A stretch of DNA of 64,000 bases from the NCBI RefSeq assembly GCF_036320965.1, contig NC_092265.1, forward strand, positions 5,275,001 to 5,339,000, given 5' to 3'. A model generated the notes under the pieces. It did not search any database and was not told the DNA's origin. It was given only the letters and a program-made list of their open reading frames with translations. Source of the stretch: Panulirus ornatus. Its lineage: Eukaryota > Arthropoda > Malacostraca > Decapoda > Palinuridae. The position numbers and the translations under genes are program-made. Below are positions 12,533 through 26,332 of this stretch, piece by piece (within the stretch, counting starts at the first letter, position 1; each line of letters starts with the position of its first letter).

Positions 12533-15500
12533 AAGCTGCCGCTGTAGAGGCGACGTTAAGCTGCCGCTGTAGAGGCGACGTTAAGCTGCCGCTGTAGAGG
12601 CGACGTTAAGCTGCCGCTGTAGAGGCGACGTTAAGCTGCCGCTGTAGAGGCGACGTTAAGCTGCCGCTGTAGAGGCGACGTTAAGCTGCCGCTGTAGAGG
12701 CGACGTTAAGCTGCCGCTGTAGAGGCGACGTTAAGCTGCCGCTGTAGAGGCGACGTTAAGCTGCCGCTGTAGAGGCGACGTTAAGCTGCCGCTGTAGAGG
12801 CGACGTTAAGCTGCCGCTGTAGAGGCGACGTTAAGCTGCCGCTGTAGAGGCGACGTTAAGCTGCCGCTGTAGAGGCGACGTTAAGCTGCCGCTGTAGAGG
12901 CGACGTTAAGCTGCCGCTGTAGAGGCGACGTTAAGCTGCCGCTGTAGAGGCGACGTTAAGCTGCCGCTGTAGAGGCGACGTCAAGCTGCCGCTGTAGAGG
13001 CGACGTTAAGCTGCCGCTGTAGAGGCGACGTTAAGCTGCCGCTGTAGAGGCGACGTTAAGCTGCCGCTGTAGAGGCGACGTTAAGCTGCCGCTGTAGAGG
13101 CGACCTTAAGCTGCTTGAAAGAGCTATGGAAACGGCTACGAGGCGATGTCAACCGCGGCTGTAGAGGCGGTGTCAACGATCGCTACAAAAGCGACGTCAA
13201 CGGCTGCTGTAGAGGCGACGTTAAGCTGCCGCTGTAGAGGCGACGTTAAGCTGCCGCTGTAGAGGCGACGTTAAGCTGCCGCTGTAGAGGCGACGTTAAG
13301 CTGCCGCTGTAGAGGCGACGTTAAGCTGCCGCTGTAGAGGCGACGTTAAGCTGCCGCTGTAGAGGCGACGTTAAGCTGCCGCTGTAGAGGCGACGTTAAG
13401 CTGCCGCTGTAGAGGCGACGTTAAGCTGCCGCTGTAGAGGCGACGTTAAGCTGCCGCTGTAGAGGCGACGTTAAGCTGCCGCTGTAGAGGCGACGTCAAG
13501 CTGCCGCTGTAGAGGCGACGTCAAGCTGCCGCTGTAGAGGCGACGTTAAGCTGCCGCTGTAGAGGCGACGTTAAGCTGCCGCTGTAGAGGCGACGTTAAG
13601 CTGCCGCTGTAGAGGCGACGTTAAGCTGCCGCTGTAGAGGCGACGTTAAGCTGCCGCTGTAGAGGCGACGTCAAGCTGCCGCTGTAGAGGCGACGTTAAG
13701 CTGCCGCTGTAGAGGCGACGTTAAGCTGCCGCTGTAGAGGCGACGTTAAGCTGCCGCTGTAGAGGCGACGTTAAGCTGCCGCTGTAGAGGCGACGTCAAG
13801 CTGCCGCTGTAGAGGCGACGTTAAGCTGCCGCTGTAGAGGCGACGTTAAGCTGCCGCTGTAGAGGCGACGTTAAGCTGCCGCTGTAGAGGCGACGTTAAG
13901 CTGCCGCTGTAGAGGCGACGTTAAGCTGCCGCTGTAGAGGCGACCTTAAGCTGCTTGAAAGAGCTATGGAAACGGCTACGAGGCGATGTCAACCGCGGCT
14001 GTAGAGGCGGTGTCAACGATCGCTACAAAAGCGACGTCAACGGCTGCTGTAGAGGCGACGTTAAGCTGCCGCTGTAGAGGCGACGTTAAGCTGCCGCTGT
14101 AGAGGCGACGTTAAGCTGCCGCTGTAGAGGCGACGTTAAGCTGCCGCTGTAGAGGCGACGTTAAGCTGCCGCTGTAGAGGCGACGTTAAGCTGCCGCTGT
14201 AGAGGCGACGTTAAGCTGCCGCTGTAGAGGCGACGTTAAGCTGCCGCTGTAGAGGCGACGTTAAGCTGCCGCTGTAGAGGCGACCTTAAGCTGCTTGAAA
14301 GAGCTATGGAAACGGCTACGAGGCGATGTCAACCGCGGCTGTAGAGGCGGTGTCAACGATCGCTACAAAAGCGACGTCAACGGCTGCTGTAGAGGCGACG
14401 TTAAGCTGCCGCTGTAGAGGCGACCTTAAGCTGCTTGAAAGAGCTATGGAAACGGCTACGAGGCGATGTCAACCGCGGCTGTAGAGGCGGTGTCAACGAT
14501 CGCTACAAAAGCGACGTCAACGGCTGCTGTAGAGGCGACGTTAAGCTGCCGCTGTAGAGGCGACCTTAAGCTGCTTGAAAGAGCTATGGAAACGGCTACG
14601 AGGCGATGTCAACCGCGGCTGTAGAGGCGGTGTCAACGATCGCTACAAAAGCGACGTCAACGGCTGCTGTAGAGGCGACGTTAAGCTGCCGCTGTAGAGG
14701 CGACGTTAAGCTGCCGCTGTAGAGGCGACGTTAAGCTGCCGCTGTAGAGGCGACGTTAAGCTGCCGCTGTAGAGGCGACGTTAAGCTGCCGCTGTAGAGG
14801 CGACGTTAAGCTGCCGCTGTAGAGGCGACGTTAAGCTGCCGCTGTAGAGGCGACGTTAAGCTGCCGCTGTAGAGGCGACCTTAAGCTGCTTGAAAGAGCT
14901 ATGGAAACGGCTACGAGGCGATGTCAACCGCGGCTGTAGAGGCGGTGTCAACGATCGCTACAAAAGCGACGTCAACGGCCGCTGTAGAGGCGACGTTAAG
15001 CTGCCGCTGTAGAGGCGACGTTAAGCTGCCGCTGTAGAGGCGACGTTAAGCTGCCGCTGTAGAGGCGACGTTAAGCTGCCGCTGTAGAGGCGACGTTAAG
15101 CTGCCGCTGTAGAGGCGACGTTAAGCTGCCGCTGTAGAGGCGACGTTAAGCTGCCGCTGTAGAGGCGACGTTAAGCTGCCGCTGTAGAGGCGACGTTAAG
15201 CTGCCGCTGTAGAGGCGACGTTAAGCTGCCGCTGTAGAGGCGACGTTAAGCTGCCGCTGTAGAGGCGACGTTAAGCTGCCGCTGTAGAGGCGACGTTAAG
15301 CTGCCGCTGTAGAGGCGACGTTAAGCTGCCGCTGTAGAGGCGACGTTAAGCTGCCGCTGTAGAGGCGACGTTAAGCTGCCGCTGTAGAGGCGACGTTAAG
15401 CTGCCGCTGTAGAGGCGACGTTAAGCTGCCGCTGTAGAGGCGACGTTAAGCTGCCGCTGTAGAGGCGACGTCAAGCTGCCGCTGTAGAGGCGACGTTAAG

Positions 15501-16165
15501 CTGCCGCTGTAGAGGCGACGTTAAGCTGCCGCTGTAGAGGCGACGTCAAGCTGCCGCTGTAGAGGCGACGTTAAGCTGCCGCTGTAGAGGCGACGTTAAG
15601 CTGCCGCTGTAGAGGCGACGTTAAGCTGCCGCTGTAGAGGCGACGTTAAGCTGCCGCTGTAGAGGCGACGTTAAGCTGCCGCTGTAGAGGCGACGTTAAG
15701 CTGCCGCTGTAGAGGCGACCTTAAGCTGCTTGAAAGAGCTATGGAAACGGCTACGAGGCGATGTCAACCGCGGCTGTAGAGGCGGTGTCAACGATCGCTA
15801 CAAAAGCGACGTCAACGGCTGCTGTAGAGGCGACGTTAAGCTGCCGCTGTAGAGGCGACGTTAAGCTGCCGCTGTAGAGGCGACGTTAAGCTGCCGCTGT
15901 AGAGGCGACCTTAAGCTGCTTGAAAGAGCTATGGAAACGGCTACGAGGCGATGTCAACCGCGGCTGTAGAGGCGGTGTCAACGATCGCTACAAAAGCGAC
16001 GTCAACGGCTGCTGTAGAGGCGACGTTAAGCTGCCGCTGTAGAGGCGACGTTAAGCTGCCGCTGTAGAGGCGACGTCAAGCTGCCGCTGTAGAGGCGACG
16101 TTAAGCTGCCGCTGTAGAGGCGACGTTAAGCTGCCGCTGTAGAGGCGACCTTAAGCTGCTGCTTT
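12533..16165 (+). repeat. 25-bp satellite-like array with eight 115-bp inserts
   Basis: About 108 near-identical 25-bp units with core GTAGAGGCGACGTTAAG fill this interval, about 60% G+C with three CpGs per unit. The only common variant is GTCAAG for GTTAAG. The array is interrupted by one 115-bp block with block starts at 13101, 13941, 14281, 14421, 14561, 14876, 15716 and 15906. The numbers of intervening units are 29, 9, 1, 1, 8, 29 and 3. The block contains TTGAAAGAGCTATGG followed by diverged 24-mers of the same unit (GCGGCTGTAGAGGCGGTGTC, GATCGCTACAAAAGCGACG). TAA and TAG in every unit and a period not divisible by three exclude a protein. The array decays at 16146-16215. Confidence 0.97.
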
Positions 16166-16299
16166 ACGGAGGCAACGTAGACTCCTGCTGCTGCTTGTTA
16201 AGCTGCCGGACGGCACACTACGTCCATCACTCACACCCTCACTGGTGAACACATTCCAAAGTACTGACCATATACCATCCAAGTCTGCAATTTTCGAGG
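16166..16299. other. Right flank of the 25-bp array
   Basis: It holds a decayed unit with CTGCTGCTGCTTGTTAAGCTGCC and then unique sequence up to a T23 run. Confidence 0.6.
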
Positions 16300-16322
16300 T
16301 TTTTTTTTTTTTTTTTTTTTTT
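16300..16322. repeat. T23 homopolymer
   Basis: A second T run follows at about 16347-16357, where duplicated copy B begins. Confidence 0.95.
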
Positions 16323-16348
16323 AATCAATGGTCAAGATTTTGTTTGTT

Positions 16349-17092
16349 TTTTTTTTTCTTCTTTTTTATTACGTCTGTAATTGGAATAAAAATGGTTACT
16401 GTTCCGTGGAGATCGCGCCTGGGATTTTTATTTTCCATAAACATTTACGTTTAAGCTGGTTAGGTTAGGTTTCGTACAAGTCACGTTAGTTCATGTTACA
16501 TACAGTTTCGTTGAGGTGATGTGCAGTGACGGTTTACCTGAAATTCAGGTCCAGCGACGTGACTGGCAACGCCAACCTTAGCACACACGTCACACCCAGG
16601 CTTCACTCACCACTTGTCGTGGAACGTCAAGGTCACTGACGCTGAAATCGTGAGGGTGTTCTCAACTCCATCTCAAAATGAATTCCCTTTGGTTGTCACC
16701 TCCTTCGATCAACTTGAAGGTGATATCGGACAACGGGGAGACTAAAACATCAGAAGGTCAGAAAAGAGGTTGCGGACTCTATGTCTTTTACGATTCCTAA
16801 CGACGATAAGCAAGAAAGAAAAACAGACACTAAAAATGCCTTTGACTATCATATTCTTGTCTGTTAATCATTGATCGTTGGTGTATGAACTGCGATGACA
16901 GTCACACAAAATTATAGGATTGGGAAGAAAAAGATAAGTCCCTTGTCCTGGTATAATATGACCCTCATGCTACACTTCCTGAAGCAGGTCGAAACTCAAG
17001 GACTGATTACACAATGGCTGCCCTTCTCGTTGATGAGGACTTTGCTTAGATCCTAACGGCGCGGCAGCCTGCTTGCTCTCTCTCTCTCTCTC
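16349..17092 (+). repeat. Duplicated segment, copy B (part 2 only)
   Basis: Homologous to 10477-11235. Counting from ACGTCTGTAA to GCCTGCTTGC, the span is 706 bp in B against 712 bp in A. It lacks part 1 on its left and closes in (CT)n at 17076-17092. It shares many A-distinguishing differences with copy C. Confidence 0.92.
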
Positions 17093-18169
17093 TTTTATAT
17101 TATATTACAAATTCTGTCTTAGGTACATTATTACATCTGCTTCTTTCTCTTTAATGCAACCTGAGCCACTAGTCTCGGCTACGAGTTAATGTAAAAATCT
17201 ACTTTAATTCCAAGTTTTAACAACTTATCCTGTTACGGAATAACTGTCCTATGATGATCACAGGAAAATGTTTCCTTCATCGGTATGTAATTCTGACCAT
17301 TACAAGGTTTTCCTGTTGTAAGACTTTAGTAAGGTCAGGTCATTCTATCCCCGTCCCTCCCCCTAAAGAACTAGTTGTGTTATTCCATTAAAAGACTTTT
17401 TTTTTCTTCTTTTTTATTACGTCTGTAATTGGAATAAAAATGGATACCTGTTCCGTGGAGAGCGCGCCTGGGATTTTTATTTTCCATAAACATTTACGTT
17501 TAAGCTGGTTAGGTTAGGTTTCGTACAAGTCACGTTAGTTCATGTTACATACAGTTTCGTTGAGGTGATGTGCAGTGACGGTTTACCTGAAATTCAGGTC
17601 CAGCGACGTGACTGGCAACGCCAACCTTAGCACACACGTCACACCCAGGCTTCACTCACCACTTGTCGTGGAACGTCAAGGTCACTGACGCTGAAATCGT
17701 GAGGGTGTTCTCAACTCCATCTCAAAATGAATTCCCTTTGGTTGTCACCTCCTTCGATCAACTTGAAGGTGATATCGGACAACGGGGAGACTAAAACATC
17801 AGAAGGTCAGAAAAGAGGTTGCGGACTCTATGTCTTTTACGATTCCTAACGACGATAAGCAAGAAAGAAAAACAGACACTAAAAATGCCTTTGACTATCA
17901 TATTCTTGTCTGTTAATCATTGATCGTTGGTGTATGAACTGCGATGACAGTCACACAAAATTATAGGATTGGGAAGAAAAAGATAAGTCCCTTGTCCTGG
18001 TATAATATGACCCTCATGCTACACTTCCTGAAGCAGGTCGAAACTCAAGGACTGATTACACAATGGCTGCCCTTCTCGTTGATGAGGACTTTGCTTAGAT
18101 CCTAACGGCGCGGCAGCCTGCTTGCTCTCTCTCTCTCTCCTCTCTCTCTCTCTCCTCTCTCTCTCTCTC
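17093..18169 (+). repeat. Duplicated segment, copy C (parts 1 and 2)
   Basis: Part 1 (17093-17396) matches 10171-10476, and part 2 (17397-18125) matches copy B at an offset of 1048 bp, so B and C form a tandem duplication. It closes in an interrupted (CT)n tract at 18125-18169. Small indels relative to A sit mostly in homopolymers. Confidence 0.92.
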
Positions 18170-18540
18170 CATCATCCCCATCAACGTCACCAACCCCTCC
18201 ACCATCCACCCATCACCCCCACTCCCTCACCACCCGTCGCTCTAAAAACCCATCTTCCCTCTCCGCTCCTCCCACCATCTCCAACATTTCCATCGATCAC
18301 TCTCTCCCTCACCACCAACCACAACGGTGATGGAGGTTCTGGCTGGTGTTGGAGGCGACAGTGCCGGCCACGGTGGTAATGTATGGATGATGGAGAGGGT
18401 GGTATTGGCTGTAGATGGGTGGGTGATGGTTTTAGTTATGGTGACGGGGAATCGGCTAACTGTGGTGGTGATGAAGGCGGCTGTGTTCACTATGTTGGTG
18501 GTGAATGTTGGTGGTGATGACTATAGTATTAGATGATGTT
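18170..18540. other. C/A-rich to G/T-rich skew-switch region
   Basis: The + strand is C-, A- and T-rich with almost no G to about 18335 (CATCACCCCCACTCC style). It then becomes G- and T-rich (GGTGATGG style) to about 18535. No gene is recognised. Confidence 0.7.
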
Positions 18541-18594
18541 AGTCTAGACAGTTGCGGGGACCGACCGGTGCGTCGGAGATGATGAATGTATAGC

Positions 18595-18639
18595 AGTGGA
18601 GAGGAAGAGGAGGAGGAGGAGGAGAAAGGAGGAAGAGTG

Positions 18640-18706
<67 letters not shown>
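18595..18706. repeat. (GGA)n-(GA)31 microsatellite
   Basis: An impure GGA tract (18595-18640) leads into a pure GA tract (18643-18706). Confidence 0.97.
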
Positions 18707-18707
<1 letters not shown>

Positions 18708-19383
18708 GGAAGTGGATATGTATGACGTGATGGAGTCGAGGGTGGAGCCGAGGCCCAAATGTCCGGTCGTCTGCACCCTTCCTGTCCGCGCTGCCATTGT
18801 CGGGAAACCTGACACAGTCGTCCAGTTACCACCATATGTAGACACTAACCTACACACGGCGGCTCGGTCGCCTCCAGTCCACCACAGTCACCAGAGCGTT
18901 CCCCAGCCCGACCACAGTATAACTGGGGGAGCCAGTCAACCTGTCTCTAACACCAGCCGTTAATTCTACAGTCTCATTAACATCCCCGTACAGTCGGTGA
19001 AAACCGGAGTCTCACAGACACTTCCATTTCCCCAAGTCTTCAGTGGTGTAGACTGTTTATCCCATGAAGGCGAGGGTAGGGAAGGCCCTTTAACACGGCT
19101 GTATGACCCTCGGGGTCATGAAAGTGATTAGCCTGACCTATCATCATGAACGTAAAAGGCTTAGGTCAATCGTCACGTCATCAAACTCAAGGATCGTAAC
19201 CTTGGTGCTCAAGGGGAGCAAACTTTGCTATCTGTTGCGAACGCGACTCAAACGTCATGCGTCGGAAAAAAAGAGAGTAAATGAATCATGTCATTCAGTC
19301 AAAATTGTCACCAATCACGACTTTTATTTTCTGCGAGGGCAAATAAGTTTGTGCGAATCGGCTTAGCAATGATCACTCTCTTC
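18707..19383. other. Low-repeat stretch with a degenerate 21-bp-motif trace
   Basis: Around 19115-19220 phrases such as GGTCAATCG and AGGATCGTAACC then TGGTGCTCAAGG resemble the leader and motif of the dispersed 21-bp family. Otherwise nothing is seen. Confidence 0.4.
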
Positions 19384-19438
19384 GGCCACCACCGCGCCTG
19401 GCCAACACACACTCTGTTGGCCAGGCGCGCTGGTGGCC
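19384..19438. other. 24-bp GC-rich inverted repeat (hairpin)
   Basis: The left arm 19384-19407 (begins GGCCACCACCGCGCC) and the right arm 19415-19438 (ends GCGCTGGTGGCC) pair at 23 of 24 positions around the 7-nt loop CACACTC. Stem G+C is about 70%. It stands just left of the TTAGG-like array. It could be a structured RNA, a fold-back element or a remnant palindrome. Confidence 0.9.
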
Positions 19439-19444
19439 TTTGGC

Positions 19445-19935
19445 AATATCGTAAATTCAAGTTACGTTAGGTGGTTTAGGTTAGATCAAATCAAGCAACG
19501 ATACGTGGTTTAGGTTGTACCAAATGAGGTTTACGTCTGATAGTTTAGGTTCCATCAAGTTAGGCGGTTTAGGTGATACCAAATTAAGTTACGTTAGGTG
19601 GTTTTGGTTACATCATATCAGATTACATTAAATGATTTAGTTTATATCAAACTAGGTTCCGTCAGGCGGTTTACTAAAGGTTATACCGAATTAGCTGAAG
19701 TGGTTTAGGTTACACCAAATTAGGTCACGTGAGGTTGTTTAGGTTCGATGGGTATGGTTATGTTAGGGTAGCTGGGTTCGGTTTCCGTTACGGTGGGTGA
19801 GGGTTCGATGTTTCGGGTACGCATAGGTAGCTAGGTTCGGCTCAGTTATGTCACAATGGTTAGGTCTGTTAGGGTTAGAAGATTACCTTTGTTAGGCAGG
19901 GCCTGTTTAGGTTAGAAATGTTACGTCTAAGTTAC
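19445..19935 (+). repeat. Degenerate ~34-bp TTAGG-containing array
   Basis: GTGGTTTAGG or close variants occur near 19471, 19505, 19539, 19564, 19598, 19633, 19663, 19700 and 19735, each followed by TACCAAATTAGG-like text and (A)CGTTAG. Beyond 19750 only scattered GGTT(A/C)G words persist. The TTAGG pentamer is the canonical arthropod telomere repeat, but this is a diverged internal array. Confidence 0.8.
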
Positions 19936-21372
19936 TGAAAAACTTTCGAGAAGGAATCGCGACATGACAGGAAAATCCCACCTTTCCGAGCAGCTAGCAA
20001 GCGGCGGCAGCTGCTAGCCCCACACACTCACACACAGCTCCCGGATCAGCATCGAAGCACACACGCCAAACATTGCTGTACCTCCCTGTTTGCCTTCATA
20101 CTTCAGGAGCTACGGAGTCTTCAACACCTGTCGCGATGGCCGACCGAAATTTACATTCTGACTGATACAACTCTAGAATTTCACACGGGGCCAAACTAAA
20201 TATTAATTCTGAGGAGGCAGAGTCAATGGACAAACACGAAGCCCAGTATCAAATTCAATTTTTTTTTTTTTTGGCGACCACATCAATTTCAATTTCCTGT
20301 TCGGCGATGTGACGTGTTAAACTGGTAATCACTAATTACGATTTGCCTCCCGAGGCGTGAAATGTAGATCAAGGCGACCCTAATTCTGGTAGAATGTCGA
20401 AGCGCACATCAACCTGCATTTGTGCTCGATGTTACATCACACAGTGAATGAGACATGACCTGGGATATACACCTTCAGCAAGGCACGGCCAAAGCACGCC
20501 TACGTGGGAGTCGGCGTGAACGCCCAAGGTTGGTTTACAGGCATGATTGTAGGAGTCTGATAAGAGAGATCCAGATGGCAATGACAAAAATCAGAATGCC
20601 TGTGTAAACAAGACTTGCCGGAGAGCTTACACGGACATCCCAACCTCTATTACACCTACTTCAAAATCAGCGTCAGCACACTTCAGTTCTGATAACACAA
20701 ACACTCTGATTTCTTCTTACACAAACATCGAAATCCCTTCCCAAATTCCCAATCATCTTTTTAGATCACCTCTTCCCTTGACTTCAAAGCGATCCTCTCG
20801 GCCAAGGGAACAAGGAGACGACTATGTCCAGGAAACTAACGAAGGTGATCTGTGCATTTTCATGATAGCGTGACTAACGTCAGACATATGACGAATGGTT
20901 TTCAAGTTAGCGGAGTTTTCCCTTCAATTAACGGGGGAACCGGTAGCCTCGTTCTGAAGTGCGACCACCCAACATATACAATCACACGAGAGAGGAAGTG
21001 AATACATTACGCCAATATCAGTGAATCACTCATGCAAACACATGTGCAAAAAAAAAAAAAAAAAAGACGATGCAGAAAATCTATTCGAAACTAAGTTGCA
21101 ACGAGAGAATAACAGAAAAGATAATACCTTAGCGTGTGAAATAGCGTAGCAATGATTGTAATATTAAATGGATGGCCGGCAGCACTGTGAAAAATGCGAC
21201 AGCGTAATGAAGTATCCTACCTATCTTCAGATGGCCAACGATATCCATCCTTAAATGCAAAATTACCTTAAGTTCTAATTTCAGAATCTCTCCTAAACTT
21301 ACCTTACGTTATATCTGGCTAGGTAAGGTTTTCTTGACTGATTTGTATATATAGAAGTTCTAAAATCTATTT
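19936..21372. other. Low-repeat stretch
   Basis: Unique-looking sequence with short A or T homopolymers (about 20260 and 21049). I see no coding or RNA feature. Confidence 0.4.
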
Positions 21373-21502
21373 AGAATACGAGGCTTCAGACGACTTTTAA
21401 AATTGAAAACCCTATCTATGTTAATTCTATGTTAATCAGAATACGAGGTTTCAGACGACTTTAAAATTGAAAACCCTATCTATGTTAATTCTATGTTAAT
21501 CA
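21373..21502 (+). repeat. 65-bp direct tandem duplication
   Basis: AGAATACGAGG(C/T)TTCAG at 21373 and 21438 begins two copies ending TTCTATGTTAATCAG. They differ by one substitution and one T in a T-run, so the event is young or an assembly stutter. Confidence 0.93.
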
Positions 21503-21630
21503 GATTAATCAGGCTCAATTGCAATCTATTAAGATCTTCGTATATATATCGTTAGTTTCATAAGTCTGGAACTGTGTCCACACTAACCCCACAAGCACGA
21601 TGTATGGTGCCGTGAACAATGACCTGACCC

Positions 21631-21680
21631 TTAAAGGTCGGGTCATAGGTCAATGGTCGTACAGTCGTGCTCAGTGGGGT
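21631..21680 (+). repeat. 21-bp-motif locus: leader plus one unit
   Basis: The leader GGGTCATAGGTCAATGG (21640-21656) leads into GTCGTACAGTCGTGCTCAG. Confidence 0.75.
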
Positions 21681-21906
21681 TAATCAAACACCGACTCGCG
21701 CTATGCTGTCACCAACCGTTCTTTTAAGGCTTAATAATCCAGCATCTCATGGAAGTGCACGGACATGATCAACGACATTCACACGTATCGTAAGATCAGA
21801 ACGTCTGAAAGAGGAGCGGCATCTCTCACTACCACAACAGTGTGGTAAACAACGGGAAAAAGTACGAAACAGTGCGTTACATATGAGAGCCAACACCTCC
21901 CATCAC

Positions 21907-21929
21907 CACACACACACACACACACACAC
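21907..21929. repeat. (CA)11 microsatellite
   Basis: Pure short CA tract. Confidence 0.95.
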
Positions 21930-22031
21930 GAGTACAATAGGTGAGTCTGTGTAGCGGGCGAACACACCTGTTTGATACCGACCCCTCACACCGCCACCTG
22001 TTAGTGTTTACTCTACATGGTGATCCCCCAT

Positions 22032-22195
<164 letters not shown>

Positions 22196-22613
22196 ATTGT
22201 GTTCATTTTCTCCTCAGAAACGAAACACATTCTTATGCCCGTGCTTCGCTTTCAGCCTTCGACAAATTAGGATGGAAATTCACGTAAAATCTATATAAAA
22301 AAAATAAAATCATAGACCAAAGAAAGGTATGATTCATCTATGCCTTCAGAAAGTATGTCCCATACAGGCAGCCTACCAGCGTGGGCAGTAACCCTTGTGG
22401 CTTGTCAAACATCCCACTGTCAACACTTGTAACGAAGCCTACACGCAGCGGACTATACAGAGACTACACTCTCTATATATATTCAGGTCACAAGCATAAT
22501 GTCAGCACATCATGCAATGTATGCTGTAGGGAGGTGGGGGGTGGGGCATTAGCATCATTATAATTTCTACTCTCATGCGTCGCCTAGCTCACCACACAAC
22601 TCCCCCCACCCAC

Positions 22614-22776
22614 CACTAACTTCCATGTAGGGTTGAACGATACCACAACAGATTCGCCACCTCACAAGTCCATGCGTAGCCACACCACACACACAAAACA
22701 AAAGACATCAATCAACACTAACTTCCAGGCACGGATGAATCATCGTACCACAATAGATTCGCCCCCTCAGAAGTAC
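22614..22776 (+). repeat. Imperfect 102-bp duplication
   Basis: CACTAACTTCCA, then ACCACAA(C/T)AGATTCGCC, CTCA(C/G)AAGT appear at 22614-22670 and again at 22716-22775. Confidence 0.75.
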
Positions 22777-25255
<2,479 letters not shown>

Positions 25256-25257
25256 TA

Positions 25258-25466
25258 CGCTAACTTAACCCAGCCCAACCTAAACTACCCTCACCTAACC
25301 TAACATATCTTCACCTAACCTAACCTAACTTAGCCTCACTTAACCTAACCTAACCTATCCTCACCTAACCTACCGTAACTTAGCCTCACCTAACGAAACC
25401 TAACTTAGTCTCAACTAACTGAACCTAACCAAACCTAGCCTCACCTCACCTAACCTAACCAAGTTA
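25258..25466 (-). repeat. CCTAA-derived degenerate array (interstitial telomere-like)
   Basis: CCTAACCTAAC words recur with CTCACCTAACC and AACTTAGCC, giving a loose 30-45 bp super-unit. On the minus strand the repeat reads TTAGG, the arthropod telomeric pentamer. It is too degenerate and internal to be a telomere. Confidence 0.85.
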
Positions 25467-26170
25467 CTTTTGAAACGAAAAGCCAGACACTTTGTGTCTT
25501 ACAAAGGTTTCTTTACAACGTCACTGTAAGTCATCGTAACTCTTCTTCTTCAACCTCGCCTCCCCGGGGTCTGCTACCAGTAAATAGAAAACTACGACGC
25601 TAACGCAATACAATTTGGCTCTGACGTCCTACATCAGAACTTTTTTTAGGGGGGTGGTGGTGAGGCTGGCTCCTGGAGTGAAAGGATTAATGTCATTTAT
25701 ATCTACATTTAACCCCAAAGAACTGGGCGTCCCTGCCCTCCGCCATTCTTCGGGATTACGGCTGGGAAGAAGACTCCGTCTCTCTTCTGAATTAGTTTCC
25801 ACAAGAGGTGAAGGTAGGCTTTCAAGACGCCACATCAGTTGGCCTGCCTGCTCCCGTTCGCGAGATGTGACTGTCTATAGCTGAATAGAACGTGAGAGGA
25901 ATAGATAGATCTTAAGCGTATGGAGGCTGCAGTGCACATATACTTTAAGAATAAATTGCTACAAGCGCGTGTATGCATTAACAAAGGGTGAATTGTTACG
26001 GGCGCGTGAGACAGAGTTAGGAGGCAATGAGACATCTCGCAAAAGACCATCTCGGAAATCGACCGAAAAAAATCTTCAACAACCTTCCTCAGGTGTGAAG
26101 GATAACTCAAAAGGCCGCAAACACTTTCACCTGCGTCTTTAGACCGTGGATATACGACCGCTGCCGATGG
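25467..26170. other. Low-repeat stretch
   Basis: Two overlapping open frames of about 90-110 codons on opposite strands show no recognisable domain. Nothing else is seen. Confidence 0.4.
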
Positions 26171-26185
26171 CATTTTGAAAAAAGA

Positions 26186-26332
26186 AAGATGAGGGATAAA
26201 AGAAAAAGAAAGACGAGGGAAAAAAGAAAAAGAAAGATGAGGGATAAAAGAAATAGAAAGATGAGGGATAAAAGAAAAAGAAAGATGAGGGATAAAAGAA
26301 ACAGAAAGATGAGGGATTAAGGAAAAAAGTTA
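26186..26332 (+). repeat. 24-bp purine-rich minisatellite, six copies
   Basis: AAGATGAGGGATAAAAGAAA-type units start at 26186, 26210, 26234, 26258, 26282 and 26306. The + strand is almost all purine. The minus strand is read through as an eight-residue Phe/Tyr-Pro-Ser-Ser repeat, which looks incidental. Confidence 0.95.

Noticed and set aside
12533..16165. CRISPR-like array
   Set aside because: Units are contiguous with no unique spacers, the 115-bp inserts are identical to one another, and the DNA is eukaryotic.
12533..16165. Repeat-containing protein gene
   Set aside because: Each unit carries TAG and TAA, and the 25-bp period puts stops in every frame.
25258..25466. True telomere
   Set aside because: The CCTAA pentamers are heavily degenerate and flanked on both sides by ordinary sequence.
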